64,000 nucleotides of DNA from an uncultured Planctomycetota bacterium (GTDB lineage: Bacteria; Planctomycetota; Brocadiia; CAIUPP01), in NCBI GenBank assembly GCA_903901045.1, contig CAIUPP010000109.1, positions 25,936-89,935 of the forward strand. The letters are read 5' to 3'. Positions 8,775 through 20,318 of the stretch are shown here, piece by piece. Numbering within the stretch: position 1 is the stretch's first letter; the number at the start of each line of letters is the position of its first letter. Below the pieces are notes generated by a model. It was not told the origin of the DNA and made no database searches. It worked only from the letters and a program-made list of their open reading frames with translations. The translations under genes and the position numbers were made by a program.

Positions 8775-10334
8775 ATGGCCGACAGCCGCACCGCCCCGAT
8801 CAAGCGGGAAGTGAAAGAGCTGACGCTCCTGTTCGAGATCAGCCAGACGCTGGACCGCAGCCTGGACCTGCGCAGCGTTCTCCAGCCGGTGCTGGAGGCG
8901 ATGGCGCGCCACATGGGGATGATGCGCGGCACTCTCACGCTGCTGAACCGCGATACGGGGGAGATTTTCATCGAGGCCGCGCACGGGCTCTCCGAGCATG
9001 AGCGCCGGCGCGGCATTTACCGCCCCGGCGAAGGGGTCACCGGCATGGTCATCAAAAGCGGCAAGCCGGTGGTCGTGCCGCGCATCTCGAAGGAGCCGAT
9101 GTTCCTCAACCGCACCGGCGCGCGCAAGGAGCTCTCCAAGGAGGAGATTTCCTTCATCTGCGTCCCGATCAAGCTGGGCAACGAGGTGTTCGGCGCGCTC
9201 AGCGCCGACCGCCTGTTTCGCGACGAGGTCTCCTGCCACGAGGATGTGCGGCTGCTCTCCATCATCGCCTCCATGATTGCGCAGGCTGTGCGGCTGCGCC
9301 AGTCGGCGATGGAGGAGCGTCAACGGTTGATGGAGGAGAATACGCGGCTCCAGGAGGAGTTGCAGAACCGTTTCCGCCCCTCCAACATCATCGGCAATTC
9401 GCGGGCGATGCAGGCGGTCTACGACCTGATCGCCAACGTCTGCCGCAGCGACACCACGGCGCTGGTCACGGGGGAGAGCGGCGTCGGCAAGGAACTGGTC
9501 GCGCACGCCATCCACTACAACAGCCACCGCGCCAGCAAGCCCTTCGTCAAAGTGAACTGCGCGGCGCTGCCGGAAACGCTCATCGAAAGCGAGCTCTTCG
9601 GCCACGAGATGGGGGCCTTCACTGGCGCGGTGCGCGAGCGCAAGGGGCGCTTCGAACTGGCCTCCGGCGGCACGATCTTCCTCGATGAGATCGGCGATTT
9701 CTCCCCCTCCACGCAGATCAAGTTGCTGCGCGTCCTCCAGGAGCGCGAGTTCGAGCGCGTGGGAGGCTCTCGCACCATCAAGACCGATGTGCGCATCATC
9801 GCCGCCACCAACCGCGATCTGAACGCGCTCATCCAGGAGTCCAAGTTCCGCCAGGACCTGTACTACCGGCTGAACGTCTTCTCCATCCACGTCCCGCCGC
9901 TGCGCGAGCGCAAGACGGACATTCCCCTGCTGGCGGACTACTTCGTCGAGCGCTACAGCAAGCTCAACCATAAGAAGATTCAGCGCATCAGCACTCCGGC
10001 CATCGACATGCTGATGAGCTACCACTGGCCCGGCAACGTGCGCGAACTGGAGAACTGCATGGAGCGCGCCGTGCTGCTCAGCGAGGACGAGGTGATCCAC
10101 GGCCACCACCTCCCCCCGACGCTCCAGACCGCCGAGGCGACCGGCACCACCCACAACGGCACGCTGCAGGAGGAGCTGGACAAGGTGGAGCGCGAGCTGA
10201 TTCTGGACGCGCTGAAGTCCTCGCGCGGCAACATGGCCAAAGCGGCGCGGCAGTTGGGCCTCACCGAGCGCGTCATGGGGCTGCGCGTCGCGCGGCATCA
10301 GGTGGATTATCGCCGTTTCCGCGCCGCGCGATAG
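8775..10334 (+). CDS. NifA-like sigma54-dependent transcriptional activator (GAF-AAA+-HTH)
   Basis: GAF domain; AAA+ motifs [15 protein letters not shown]-terminal [26 protein letters not shown] typical of NifA. Confidence 0.85.
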   Translation: MADSRTAPIKREVKELTLLFEISQTLDRSLDLRSVLQPVLEAMARHMGMMRGTLTLLNRDTGEIFIEAAHGLSEHERRRGIYRPGEGVTGMVIKSGKPVVVPRISKEPMFLNRTGARKELSKEEISFICVPIKLGNEVFGALSADRLFRDEVSCHEDVRLLSIIASMIAQAVRLRQSAMEERQRLMEENTRLQEELQNRFRPSNIIGNSRAMQAVYDLIANVCRSDTTALVTGESGVGKELVAHAIHYNSHRASKPFVKVNCAALPETLIESELFGHEMGAFTGAVRERKGRFELASGGTIFLDEIGDFSPSTQIKLLRVLQEREFERVGGSRTIKTDVRIIAATNRDLNALIQESKFRQDLYYRLNVFSIHVPPLRERKTDIPLLADYFVERYSKLNHKKIQRISTPAIDMLMSYHWPGNVRELENCMERAVLLSEDEVIHGHHLPPTLQTAEATGTTHNGTLQEELDKVERELILDALKSSRGNMAKAARQLGLTERVMGLRVARHQVDYRRFRAAR

Positions 10335-10452
10335 CGCCGACGTGTGTGACGGCGGGCCGATCCGTACCCCGGCGTGGGTTTTCAATATAAACCATACCAC
10401 CGCGTAGGAAAGCCTCAGCCTCGTTTCGTCCCTTCCTCTTCCTCCCATGCGC

Positions 10453-10477
10453 ATTGTCGCCGCGCTGCTGCGGCAAT
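10453..10477. promoter_or_regulatory. Candidate enhancer-binding-protein site (ATTGNCGC-N9-GCGNCAAT)
   Basis: ATTGTCGC cgcgctgct GCGGCAAT, about 30 nt upstream of the sigma54 promoter. Confidence 0.35.
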
Positions 10478-10508
10478 TGAGGCAGTGCGCCGCCGCCTTC
10501 TCGTCCTT

Positions 10509-10524
10509 TGGCACGACGCTTGCT
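10509..10524 (+). promoter_or_regulatory. Sigma54 (-24/-12) promoter upstream of amtB
   Basis: TGGCAC-gacgc-TTGCT, consensus match with canonical spacing. Confidence 0.85.
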
Positions 10525-10654
10525 TACCTGCGGGGCGTGTTCAGCTATCGCCGAACGCGCTTGATTGGGATACACCCCGACTTCACAATGGACCGAGTGG
10601 GCTCCCGGGGTGCGGGTTCGCGCGGCTGACGTGCCCGGAAGGACAGGCGAATTC

Positions 10655-11989
<1,335 letters not shown>

Positions 11990-11994
11990 GAAAC

Positions 11995-12336
11995 ATGAAA
12001 CTCATCGTCGCCATCATTCAGCCGCACCGCCTCGACGCGGTCAAAGAGGCGCTCTATGCCGCTGAGGTGAACCTCATCACCGTATCGGAGGTGCTGGGCC
12101 ACGGGCGTCAGAAGGGGGTCACGCAGATCTACCGCGGCGCCAGGGAATCCGGCAACCTCCTGCGCAAGATCCGGCTGGAGATCGCCGTCAACGAGGACTT
12201 CGTTCAGCCGACGATCGATGCGATTGTCACAGGCGCGCGCACGGGTGAAACCGGGGACGGGAAGATATTCGTTATGGACCTTGTCAACTGCGTGCGCATC
12301 CGAACTGGCGAAAGCGGCGGGGTGGCCATAGGCTGA
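11995..12336 (+). CDS. glnK: PII signal-transduction protein with atypical T-loop
   Basis: MKLIVAIIQPHRLDAVKEALYAAEVNLITVSEVLGHGRQKGVTQIYRGARESGNLLRKIRLEIAV...GRTGETGDGKIFV-like C-terminus; immediately after amtB. Confidence 0.9.
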   Translation: MKLIVAIIQPHRLDAVKEALYAAEVNLITVSEVLGHGRQKGVTQIYRGARESGNLLRKIRLEIAVNEDFVQPTIDAIVTGARTGETGDGKIFVMDLVNCVRIRTGESGGVAIG

Positions 12337-12461
12337 AACTACCTCCGCGTGGGAAAGATGGGGAAAAACCTACGCGTGGGTAGGAAATGCGGCTTGCGAG
12401 ACAACACCCCGTACGAGCGTAACCATAGTTGCAATATGATGTTACGCGTTTCCGATGGTTT

Positions 12462-12477
12462 CGGCACGCCGTTTGTT
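12462..12477 (+). promoter_or_regulatory. Sigma54-like promoter upstream of glnA (non-consensus)
   Basis: CGGCAC-gccgt-TTGTT with correct -24/-12 spacing; two deviations from TGGCAC/TTGCW. Confidence 0.5.
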
Positions 12478-12556
12478 ATAGAAATCCAGACGGTCCAGGC
12501 GCGTAGCTTGGGCCTGCCGCGGGCGGCTGGGCCGCCGCGGCGCTTTATTTGGGAGA

Positions 12557-13975
12557 ATGGTGATGAACGCCAAAGAGTTTCTGGCCTACTTCAAGAAGAG
12601 CAAGGCGGAGATGCTGGACCTCAAGTTTGTCGACCTGCTCGGCACCTGGCAGCACTGCTCCTATCCGATCGACGTGGTGGATGAGAAGATGTTCACCGAA
12701 GGGGTCGGCTTCGACGGCTCCTCGATTCGCGGCTGGCAGGGGATTCATATCTCCGACATGCTTGCCATCCCCGACCCCTCCACCGGCTGCATGGACCCCT
12801 TCTTCGCGCAGCCGACGGTCAGCATCATCGCCGACATCTACGATCCGGTGACGCACAAGAAGTACTCGCGCGACCCGCGCCACGTCGCCATGAAGGCGGA
12901 GGCGCACCTGAAGAAGACCGGTCTGGCGGACACCTGCTTCATCGGGCCGGAGCTGGAGTTCTTCATCTTCGACGAAGTCCGCTTCGAGCAGAACCAGCAT
13001 ACCGGGATGTACCAGATCGACTCCGTCGAGGGGGCCTGGAACAGCGGACGCTTCGAGGAGCCGAACCTGGGATACAAACCGAGCTTCAAGGGAGGCTACT
13101 TCCCCGTCAGCCCCACCGACACCTACCACGACCTGCGCGGCGAGATGGTCGCCGAGATGCGCAAGGTGGGCATCATCGTCGAAGCGCACCACCATGAAGT
13201 GGCGACCGCGGGGCAGAGCGAAATCGACATGAAGTACCGCAACCTCCTGCGCATGGGGGACCAGGTGATGTGGTTCAAGTACATTTGCAAGAACGTCGCC
13301 AAGCGCCACGGTAAGACGGTGACCTTCATGCCCAAGCCGATTTTCGAGGACAACGGCAGCGGCATGCACACGCACCTGTCGCTCTGGAAGGACGGCAAGC
13401 CGCTCTTCGCCGGAAAGAAGTACGCCGGGCTGAGCGACATGGCGTTGCACGCCATCGCCGGCATCCTGAAGCACGCGCCGGCCATCCTGGCGCTGGCCGC
13501 GCCGACCACCAACTCGTACCGCCGCCTCGTGCCCGGCTTCGAGGCGCCCGTCAACCTCTGCATGTCCGCGCGCAACCGCTCGGCCTCCGTGCGCATCCCC
13601 ATGTACAGCGCCAATCCGAAGGCCAAGCGCCTGGAATTCCGCTGCCCCGACCCGAGCTGCAATCCATACCTCACCTTCCCGGCGATCCTCATGGCCGCCC
13701 TGGACGGCATCGAAAAGAAGATGGACCCGGGCAAGCCGCTGGACCGCGATATCTACGAGATGACCGTCGCGGAACTGACCGGCACGCCCAAGACCCCCGG
13801 CTCGCTCGAAGAGGCCATCGGGGCGCTCGAAAAGGATCACGACTTCCTGCTCAAGGGGGGCGTTTTCACCCCGGACGTGATCGAGGCCTGGGGCAGTTGG
13901 AAGAAGAGCCGGGAACTCGATCCGATGCACATGCGTCCGCACCCGTACGAGTTCCACCTGTACTACGACAGCTAA
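12557..13975 (+). CDS. glnA: Glutamine synthetase type I
   Basis: [38 protein letters not shown]...; start could be 12563. Confidence 0.95.
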   Translation: MVMNAKEFLAYFKKSKAEMLDLKFVDLLGTWQHCSYPIDVVDEKMFTEGVGFDGSSIRGWQGIHISDMLAIPDPSTGCMDPFFAQPTVSIIADIYDPVTHKKYSRDPRHVAMKAEAHLKKTGLADTCFIGPELEFFIFDEVRFEQNQHTGMYQIDSVEGAWNSGRFEEPNLGYKPSFKGGYFPVSPTDTYHDLRGEMVAEMRKVGIIVEAHHHEVATAGQSEIDMKYRNLLRMGDQVMWFKYICKNVAKRHGKTVTFMPKPIFEDNGSGMHTHLSLWKDGKPLFAGKKYAGLSDMALHAIAGILKHAPAILALAAPTTNSYRRLVPGFEAPVNLCMSARNRSASVRIPMYSANPKAKRLEFRCPDPSCNPYLTFPAILMAALDGIEKKMDPGKPLDRDIYEMTVAELTGTPKTPGSLEEAIGALEKDHDFLLKGGVFTPDVIEAWGSWKKSRELDPMHMRPHPYEFHLYYDS

Positions 13976-14109
13976 GAAGCATAGAATCAGCGAACTGATG
14001 GACGCAAGCGCGCTCCGTCGCAGTGGACAAGGCAGTCTTCTCCTCTGCGGCGGGGCTTGCGTGAGCGTCCTCCTTGTCAGCACATCCTGGAGTTTCGATA
14101 GGACAGGCC

Positions 14110-17100
14110 ATGCCAGAGGAACCTGACCAGCGGCGATGCGATCGGTCCGGCCGGCCGTTGCCGACGGGGCTGTATCATCCCGCTCAGGATCACGACAGTT
14201 GCGGCGTCGGCTTCGTCGCCTATCTGGAGGGGAAGCCGCGCCACAGCATCGTCGAGCAGGGGGTGCGCGTCCTCATGAACCTGGAGCACCGCGGCGCGCT
14301 CGGGGGCGACAAGTCCACCGGCGACGGCGCGGGTCTGCTCATCCAGATTCCCGACGACTTCCTCCGCCGCGAGTGCAAAGGGGCGCGCATCCAGCTTCCG
14401 GCCATGGGGGAATACGCCGTCGGCATGGTCTTTCTGCCCACCGACGCCGCGCTGGCGTCGGCGTGCGTCGAGGCGGTCGAGCGCGCGGCGCGTGCGGAAG
14501 GGGTGGAACTGCTGGGCTGGCGCAAAGTGCCGGTGGACGCGCGCACGCTCGGGGAGCTCGCCCGCTCCACTCAGCCGGAGATCAGGCAGTTGTTCCTCGG
14601 TCGCGGGAGCATTCCCGCCGAGGCGTTCGAGCGCAAACTTTACCTCCTCCGCCGCGCGGCCGAGAAGACGGTTGGCGCGCTGCATGCGGACGCCAGCCAG
14701 TTCCACATCCCCAGCCTTTCCAGCCGCACCCTCGCGTACAAGGGGATGCTCACCGCCACCCAGCTTCCGGAGTTCTATCCGGACCTGCGCGACCCGGCGC
14801 TGGCCAGCGCTTTCGCCATCGTGCATCAGCGATACAGCACCAACACGTTTCCGATGTGGCGGCTGGCGCAGCCCTTCCGCATGCTTGCGCACAACGGCGA
14901 GATCAACACCCTGCGCGGCAACATCAACCGCATGCGCGCGCGCGAGCCGCTGCTGGCCTCTCCGCTCTTCGGCCCGGACCTTGAGAAGCTCAAGCCGATC
15001 CTCCAGGAGGAGGGAAGCGACTCCGCCATTCTGGACAACCTGCTGGAACTGCTTGTCGCGGGGGGGCGCAGCCTGCCGCACGCCATGATGATGCTCGTCC
15101 CCGAGGCGTGGGGGGGGAAGTACATGATGGCCGAGGACAAGCGCGCCTTTTACGAGTACCATGCCGCCATCATGGAGCCGTGGGACGGCCCGGCGGCCCT
15201 CGTGTTCACCGACGGCCGCTACATCGGCGCGACGCTCGACCGCAACGGCCTGCGCCCCGCGCGCTACACCGTCACCCGCGACGGCCTGGTGGTCATGGCC
15301 AGCGAGACCGGGGTGCTGGACATTCCCGGCGACAAGATCCTCAGCCGGGGACGCCTTCAGCCCGGGCGCATGTTCCTGGTGGACCTGGAGCAGCACCGCA
15401 TCATCCCCGACAGCGAAATCAAGGCCAAAGTCTCGCGCCAGCGCCCGTACCGTCACTGGGTCAAGGACAACCGGATCGAACTGCGCGGCCTGCTGGCCCC
15501 CAGCCACATCCCCTCCGAGGACCCGGAGGTGCTGCTGCGCAAGCAGCACGCCTTCGGCTATACGGAAGAGGAACTGAAGATGGTCATCGCCCCCATGGCC
15601 ATCCGCGGCCAGGAGGCCATCGGCTCCATGGGGAACGATGCGGCGCTGGCGGTCCTCTCCGAGCGCCCTCAGATCCTCTTCAATTACTTCAAGCAACTTT
15701 TCGCGCAGGTGACCAATCCGCCCATCGACCCGCTGCGCGAGGAGCTGGTGATGTCCCTCATGAGCTTCGTCGGCCGCGAGCGCAACCTGCTGGTCGAGAC
15801 CCCCGAGCATTGCCGGCAGCTCAAGCTGCACCATCCCATCCTCACCCCGGAGGACATGCTGCGGCTGCGCAGCACCCGCCGGCCCGAGGTGGTCGCGCGC
15901 GACCTGGATATGCTCTTCCCTGCGAACGGCGGGGGCAAGGAGTTGGGCGAGGCGCTCGAGGAAATGTTCGAGCGCGCCGAGAAGCAGATCGCCGAAGGCG
16001 CCACGCTCCTGGTGCTGACCGACCACCACATGGATGAGCGGCACGCGGCGATCCCCGCGCTGCTGGCGGTCTCCGGCCTGCACCACCACCTCATCCGCAA
16101 AGGGCTGCGCACCTCCGCGGGCATCATCGTCGAGACCGGCGAAGCGCGCGAGGTCATCCACTTCGCCATGCTCCTGGCCTTCGGCGCCAACGCCATCTGC
16201 CCGCACGTCGCCTTCTCCACCGTCCGCGAGCTGACGGAGATGGGGATGATCGAGACGGCCGCCACGCACGACGACGCGATGGACGCCTACATCACCGCCG
16301 TCAAGAAGGGGCTGCTCAAGACCTTCAGCCGCATGGGCATCTCCACCATCCGCAGCTTCGTCGGCTCGCAGATTTTCGAGGCGGTCGGCCTCGGGCCGGA
16401 ACTGATCGAGAAGTACTTCAGCACCACCGTGAGCCGCATCGGCGGCATCGGGCTGGAGGAGATCGCCGGCGAAGTGCGCGCCCGCCACGCCAGGGGCTTC
16501 CCCCCCTCGGGCCGGCCCGCGCGCCTGCTCGACGTGGGCGGAACCTATCACGCGCGCCAGGGCGGAGAGAAGCACCTCTGGTCCCCCGACGCCATCGGCA
16601 TGCTGCAGCAATCCGTGCGCATGAACGACGAGCGCCTCTTCAAGGACTACGTGCGGCTGATGAACGACCAGTCGCGCGCGCACGTCACGCTGCGCAGCCT
16701 TTTCCAGTTCAGGGCGCGCAGCCCCGTGCCGCTCGACCAGGTCGAGTCCGTGGAGAAGATTCTCCCGCGATTCGCCTCCGCCGCCATGTCCTTCGGCTCG
16801 ATCAGCAAGGAGGCGCACGAGGCCATTGCGATCGCCATGAACCGCTGCGGCGCGCGAAGCAACAGCGGGGAAGGCGGGGAGGACCCCGCGCGGTACGTTC
16901 GCCTGCCCAACGGCGACAACCTCTGCTCGCGCGTCAAGCAGGTGGCCTCGGGGCGTTTCGGCGTCACCACCGACTACCTCATCCACGCCGACGAATTGCA
17001 GATCAAAATCTCGCAGGGGGCGAAGCCCGGCGAGGGAGGGCAGCTCCCCGGCGACAAGGTCAGCGCGGAAATCGCCCGCGTCCGCCACACGACCCCCGGC

Positions 17101-18690
17101 GTCACCCTCATCAGCCCGCCGCCGCATCACGATATTTACTCCATCGAGGACATCGCCCAACTCATTTACGACCTGAAGTCCGCCAACCCGAAGGCCCGCA
17201 TCAGCGTCAAGCTCGTCAGCGAGGTGGGGGTGGGGACGGTCGCCGCGGGGGTCGCCAAGGCCAAGGCGGACATGGTGCTTATCGCCGGGCACGACGGCGG
17301 CACGGGGGCCTCGCCGCTGACGGCGATCAAGCACACCGGTCTTCCCTGGGAGCTCGGGGTGGCCGAGGCGCAGCAGACGCTCATCGCCAACCGCCTGCGC
17401 GAGCGCATCCGCCTTCAGACCGACGGCCAGCTTCGCACCGGGCGCGACCTGGCCATCGCCGCGCTCATGGGGGCCGAGGAGTTCGGCTTCGGCACTCCGC
17501 TGCTGGTCACGCTGGGCTGCGTCATGCTGCGCAAGTGCCACATGAACAGCTGCTCGGTGGGGGTCGGCACTCAGGACCCGGCGTTGCGCGCGCGCTTCGC
17601 CGGCAAGCCGGAATACGTCGAGCGCTTCCTGCGATTCGTGGCGCAGGACTTCCGCGAGCAGATGGCCGCGCTGGGCTTCCGCAGCGTGGATGAGATGGTC
17701 GGCCACGTCGAGGTGATCGATCCCACCCCGGCGCAGGCGCATGCCAAGACGCGCCACCTGGACTTCACCGCGCTGCTGAAACCGGCCGAGCCGCTGAACG
17801 GCGGCGCGCGCCGCTGCGTCCGTGCGCAGGAGCATGAAGTGGGGCGCTCGATGAACGCCGAACTGCTCCGCCTGGCCGAGCCCGCCCTGGAACGGCGCGA
17901 GCCGGTGGAAGTGAACCTGCCGATCCACAACGTGGACCGCACCGTCGGGGCGACCCTCAGCGGCGAAATCATCCGGCGCTTCGGCAGCCGCGGGCTGCCG
18001 GTCGATACGGTGAAACTGAACTTCAAGGGCTCCGCCGGCCAGAGCCTTGGCGCTTTCCTCGCGCCGGGGATCACGATCCGCGTCGAAGGGGACGCGAACG
18101 ACTACCTGGCCAAAGGGCTCTCGGGCGGGCGCATCATCCTGGTCCCGCCGGCCGAGGCCGCCTTCGTCGCGCATGAGAACGTCATCGTCGGCAACGTCGT
18201 CCTGTACGGCGCGACCGGCGGCGAAGTGTTCATCGCGGGGGTGGCGGGGGAGCGCTTCGCCATCCGCAACAGCGGCGCATCGGCCGTCGTCGAGGGCGTC
18301 GGCGATCACGGTTGCGAGTATATGACCGGCGGCGTGGTGGTCGTGCTCGGCCCGACCGGTTACAACTTCGCCGCGGGGATGAGCGGGGGCATCGCGTACG
18401 TCTACAACGAGGCCGGTTTCTTCGACACCCGCGCCAACCTGGACATGGTGGACCTGGAGAGCGTCTGGTCCGAGCAGGACCGCGCGCGTCTGCGCGGACT
18501 CATCGAGGAGCACCAGCGCGCCACCGGCAGCCTGCGCGCGCGCAACATTCTGGAGAACTGGGACGCCAGCCTCCCGCTCTTCGTGAAGGTGATGCCCATC
18601 GACTACCGCAAGTCGCTCGAACGCATGAAGATGGGGGAGGACCGCGACAAGGAAACCGTCTCGGCCACCGAGGAGGTGTATCATGGGTAG
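14110..18690 (+). CDS. gltB: Glutamate synthase large subunit
   Basis: DHDSCGVGFVAYLEGKPRHSIVEQGVRVLMNLEHRGA..., GTGASPLTAIKHTGLPWELG, C-terminal GXGXG repeats. Confidence 0.96.
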   Translation: MPEEPDQRRCDRSGRPLPTGLYHPAQDHDSCGVGFVAYLEGKPRHSIVEQGVRVLMNLEHRGALGGDKSTGDGAGLLIQIPDDFLRRECKGARIQLPAMGEYAVGMVFLPTDAALASACVEAVERAARAEGVELLGWRKVPVDARTLGELARSTQPEIRQLFLGRGSIPAEAFERKLYLLRRAAEKTVGALHADASQFHIPSLSSRTLAYKGMLTATQLPEFYPDLRDPALASAFAIVHQRYSTNTFPMWRLAQPFRMLAHNGEINTLRGNINRMRAREPLLASPLFGPDLEKLKPILQEEGSDSAILDNLLELLVAGGRSLPHAMMMLVPEAWGGKYMMAEDKRAFYEYHAAIMEPWDGPAALVFTDGRYIGATLDRNGLRPARYTVTRDGLVVMASETGVLDIPGDKILSRGRLQPGRMFLVDLEQHRIIPDSEIKAKVSRQRPYRHWVKDNRIELRGLLAPSHIPSEDPEVLLRKQHAFGYTEEELKMVIAPMAIRGQEAIGSMGNDAALAVLSERPQILFNYFKQLFAQVTNPPIDPLREELVMSLMSFVGRERNLLVETPEHCRQLKLHHPILTPEDMLRLRSTRRPEVVARDLDMLFPANGGGKELGEALEEMFERAEKQIAEGATLLVLTDHHMDERHAAIPALLAVSGLHHHLIRKGLRTSAGIIVETGEAREVIHFAMLLAFGANAICPHVAFSTVRELTEMGMIETAATHDDAMDAYITAVKKGLLKTFSRMGISTIRSFVGSQIFEAVGLGPELIEKYFSTTVSRIGGIGLEEIAGEVRARHARGFPPSGRPARLLDVGGTYHARQGGEKHLWSPDAIGMLQQSVRMNDERLFKDYVRLMNDQSRAHVTLRSLFQFRARSPVPLDQVESVEKILPRFASAAMSFGSISKEAHEAIAIAMNRCGARSNSGEGGEDPARYVRLPNGDNLCSRVKQVASGRFGVTTDYLIHADELQIKISQGAKPGEGGQLPGDKVSAEIARVRHTTPGVTLISPPPHHDIYSIEDIAQLIYDLKSANPKARISVKLVSEVGVGTVAAGVAKAKADMVLIAGHDGGTGASPLTAIKHTGLPWELGVAEAQQTLIANRLRERIRLQTDGQLRTGRDLAIAALMGAEEFGFGTPLLVTLGCVMLRKCHMNSCSVGVGTQDPALRARFAGKPEYVERFLRFVAQDFREQMAALGFRSVDEMVGHVEVIDPTPAQAHAKTRHLDFTALLKPAEPLNGGARRCVRAQEHEVGRSMNAELLRLAEPALERREPVEVNLPIHNVDRTVGATLSGEIIRRFGSRGLPVDTVKLNFKGSAGQSLGAFLAPGITIRVEGDANDYLAKGLSGGRIILVPPAEAAFVAHENVIVGNVVLYGATGGEVFIAGVAGERFAIRNSGASAVVEGVGDHGCEYMTGGVVVVLGPTGYNFAAGMSGGIAYVYNEAGFFDTRANLDMVDLESVWSEQDRARLRGLIEEHQRATGSLRARNILENWDASLPLFVKVMPIDYRKSLERMKMGEDRDKETVSATEEVYHG

Positions 18691-20113
18691 CCCCACCGGC
18701 TTCATCAAGCACGCGCGCGAAGAGGCGCCCAAGCGCCCGGTTTCCGAGCGCGTCAAGGACTTCGCCGAGGTCGAGCAGCCGCTCTCCGAGGAGCGCCTGG
18801 AGACCCAGGCGGCGCGCTGCATGGACTGCGGCATTCCGTATTGCCACATGGTCGGCTGCCCCGTGCGCAACCTCGTCCCGGATTTCAACGACATGATCTA
18901 CCGCCACCAATGGCGGCGCGCGCTGGAACTGCTGCACTCGCGGAACAACCTGCCGGAGATCACCGGCCGCATCTGCCCCGCGCTCTGCGAGGCCTCCTGC
19001 ACCCTCTCCATCAACCAGAAAGCAGTCACCATCCGCCAGATCGAACTTCAGATCGTCGAACGCGGCTGGAAGGAAGGCTGGATTCAGCCGGAGCCGGCCG
19101 CCGTCAAGAGCGGCAAACGCGTGGCCGTCATCGGCTCCGGCCCCGCGGGGCTCGTGGCCGCGCAGCAGATCGCGCGCGCCGGGCACGACGTCGTCGTCTT
19201 CGAGCGCGACGAACATCCCGGCGGCATCCTGCGTTACGGCATCCCGGACTTCAAGCTGGAAAAGCGGTTCATCGACCGTCGGCTCGACCAGATGCGGGGC
19301 GAGGGCGTCGTGTTCGAGACGGGGGTCGAGGCGGGGGTGGACATCAGCGCGCGCTACCTGTTGCGCAGCTTCGACGCCGTCCTGATCGCCATCGGCGCGC
19401 GCGCGCCGCGCGACCTGAAGATTCCCGGCCGCGATCTCAAGGGAGTCCACCAGGCGATGGAGTTCCTCACCCAGCAGAACCGCATCAACGAAGGGGTGGC
19501 CGTCCCCGAGGATCGGCGCATCAGCGCTGCCGGAAAGAACATCGTGGTCGTCGGCGGCGGGGACACCGGCGCGGATTGCATCGGCGTCTGCCGACGGCAG
19601 GGTGCGGCGGAGATTCAGCAGATCGAACTGCTCCCGCAGCCTCCCGCCGGGCGCGAGGCGGACAACCCCTGGCCCACCTGGCCGCGCATTCTGCGCACCT
19701 CCTCCTCGCACGAGGAAGGCTGCGCGCGGCTCTGGAGCATCGGCGCGAAGGAGTTCGTGGGCGACGCGCAGGGGCGGCTCAAGAAACTGCGCTGCGTGCG
19801 GCTCGACTGGAGCGCGCCCGACGCCTCGGGTCGCGCCACGTTCAAGGAAATCCCCGGCTCCGAATTCGAGATCAAGGCCGAACTGGCGCTCCTGGCGATG
19901 GGGTTCGTTCACCCCGAGCATGGCCCGCTGGTGCAGGACCTGGCCCTCGCCCTGGACGAGCGCGGCAACATCAAAGTCACCCCGCGCCTCGCCACCTCCA
20001 CCGAAGGCGTCTTCGCCTGCGGCGACGCCGTCATGGGCGCCTCCCTCGTCGTGCGCGCCATCGACATGGGGCGCACCGCGGCGGAAGCGGTCAACGCCCA
20101 CCTGGCGCGATAA
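18683..20113 (+). CDS. gltD: Glutamate synthase small subunit
   Basis: ETQAARCMDCGIPYCHMVGCPVRNLVPDFND..., KRVAVIGSGPAGLVAAQQIARAGHDVVVFERDEHPGGILRYGIPDFKLEK; overlaps gltB by 8 nt. Confidence 0.96.
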   Translation: MGSPTGFIKHAREEAPKRPVSERVKDFAEVEQPLSEERLETQAARCMDCGIPYCHMVGCPVRNLVPDFNDMIYRHQWRRALELLHSRNNLPEITGRICPALCEASCTLSINQKAVTIRQIELQIVERGWKEGWIQPEPAAVKSGKRVAVIGSGPAGLVAAQQIARAGHDVVVFERDEHPGGILRYGIPDFKLEKRFIDRRLDQMRGEGVVFETGVEAGVDISARYLLRSFDAVLIAIGARAPRDLKIPGRDLKGVHQAMEFLTQQNRINEGVAVPEDRRISAAGKNIVVVGGGDTGADCIGVCRRQGAAEIQQIELLPQPPAGREADNPWPTWPRILRTSSSHEEGCARLWSIGAKEFVGDAQGRLKKLRCVRLDWSAPDASGRATFKEIPGSEFEIKAELALLAMGFVHPEHGPLVQDLALALDERGNIKVTPRLATSTEGVFACGDAVMGASLVVRAIDMGRTAAEAVNAHLAR

Positions 20114-20157
20114 CCTTTCCCCTCCCCTCCGACCACCGGCATGGATATCCGACTGTG

Positions 20158-20291
20158 CCCGGGATATCCCGGGCCAAACCACCTTCGGATATTGACAGAG
20201 CAATGGGGGGATGGTAGAAGACGCGCATAGTAAAGATGGCGCGAGGGGAGCTTTCGGAATTAGATCGTGTTCCCAGGTATCCCTAGATACC
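20158..20291. promoter_or_regulatory. Palindromes in DUF262 gene upstream region
   Basis: CCCGGGATATCCCGGG (20158-20173), TTGACA at 20192, and GGTATC-ccta-GATACC (20276-20291) just before the RBS. Confidence 0.4.
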
Positions 20292-20318
20292 AGATATCTA
20301 TTCCCATTGGAGGCCCAG

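Noticed and set aside
8775-10334. Evidence for nitrogen fixation
   Set aside because: NifA-like regulator only; neighbours are ammonium-assimilation genes and no nif structural gene is present here.
14077-18894. 1605-aa antisense ORF opposite gltB/gltD
   Set aside because: Shadow ORF caused by high-GC third positions; low-complexity R/H/A/G-rich translation, and the sense strand encodes canonical GltB.
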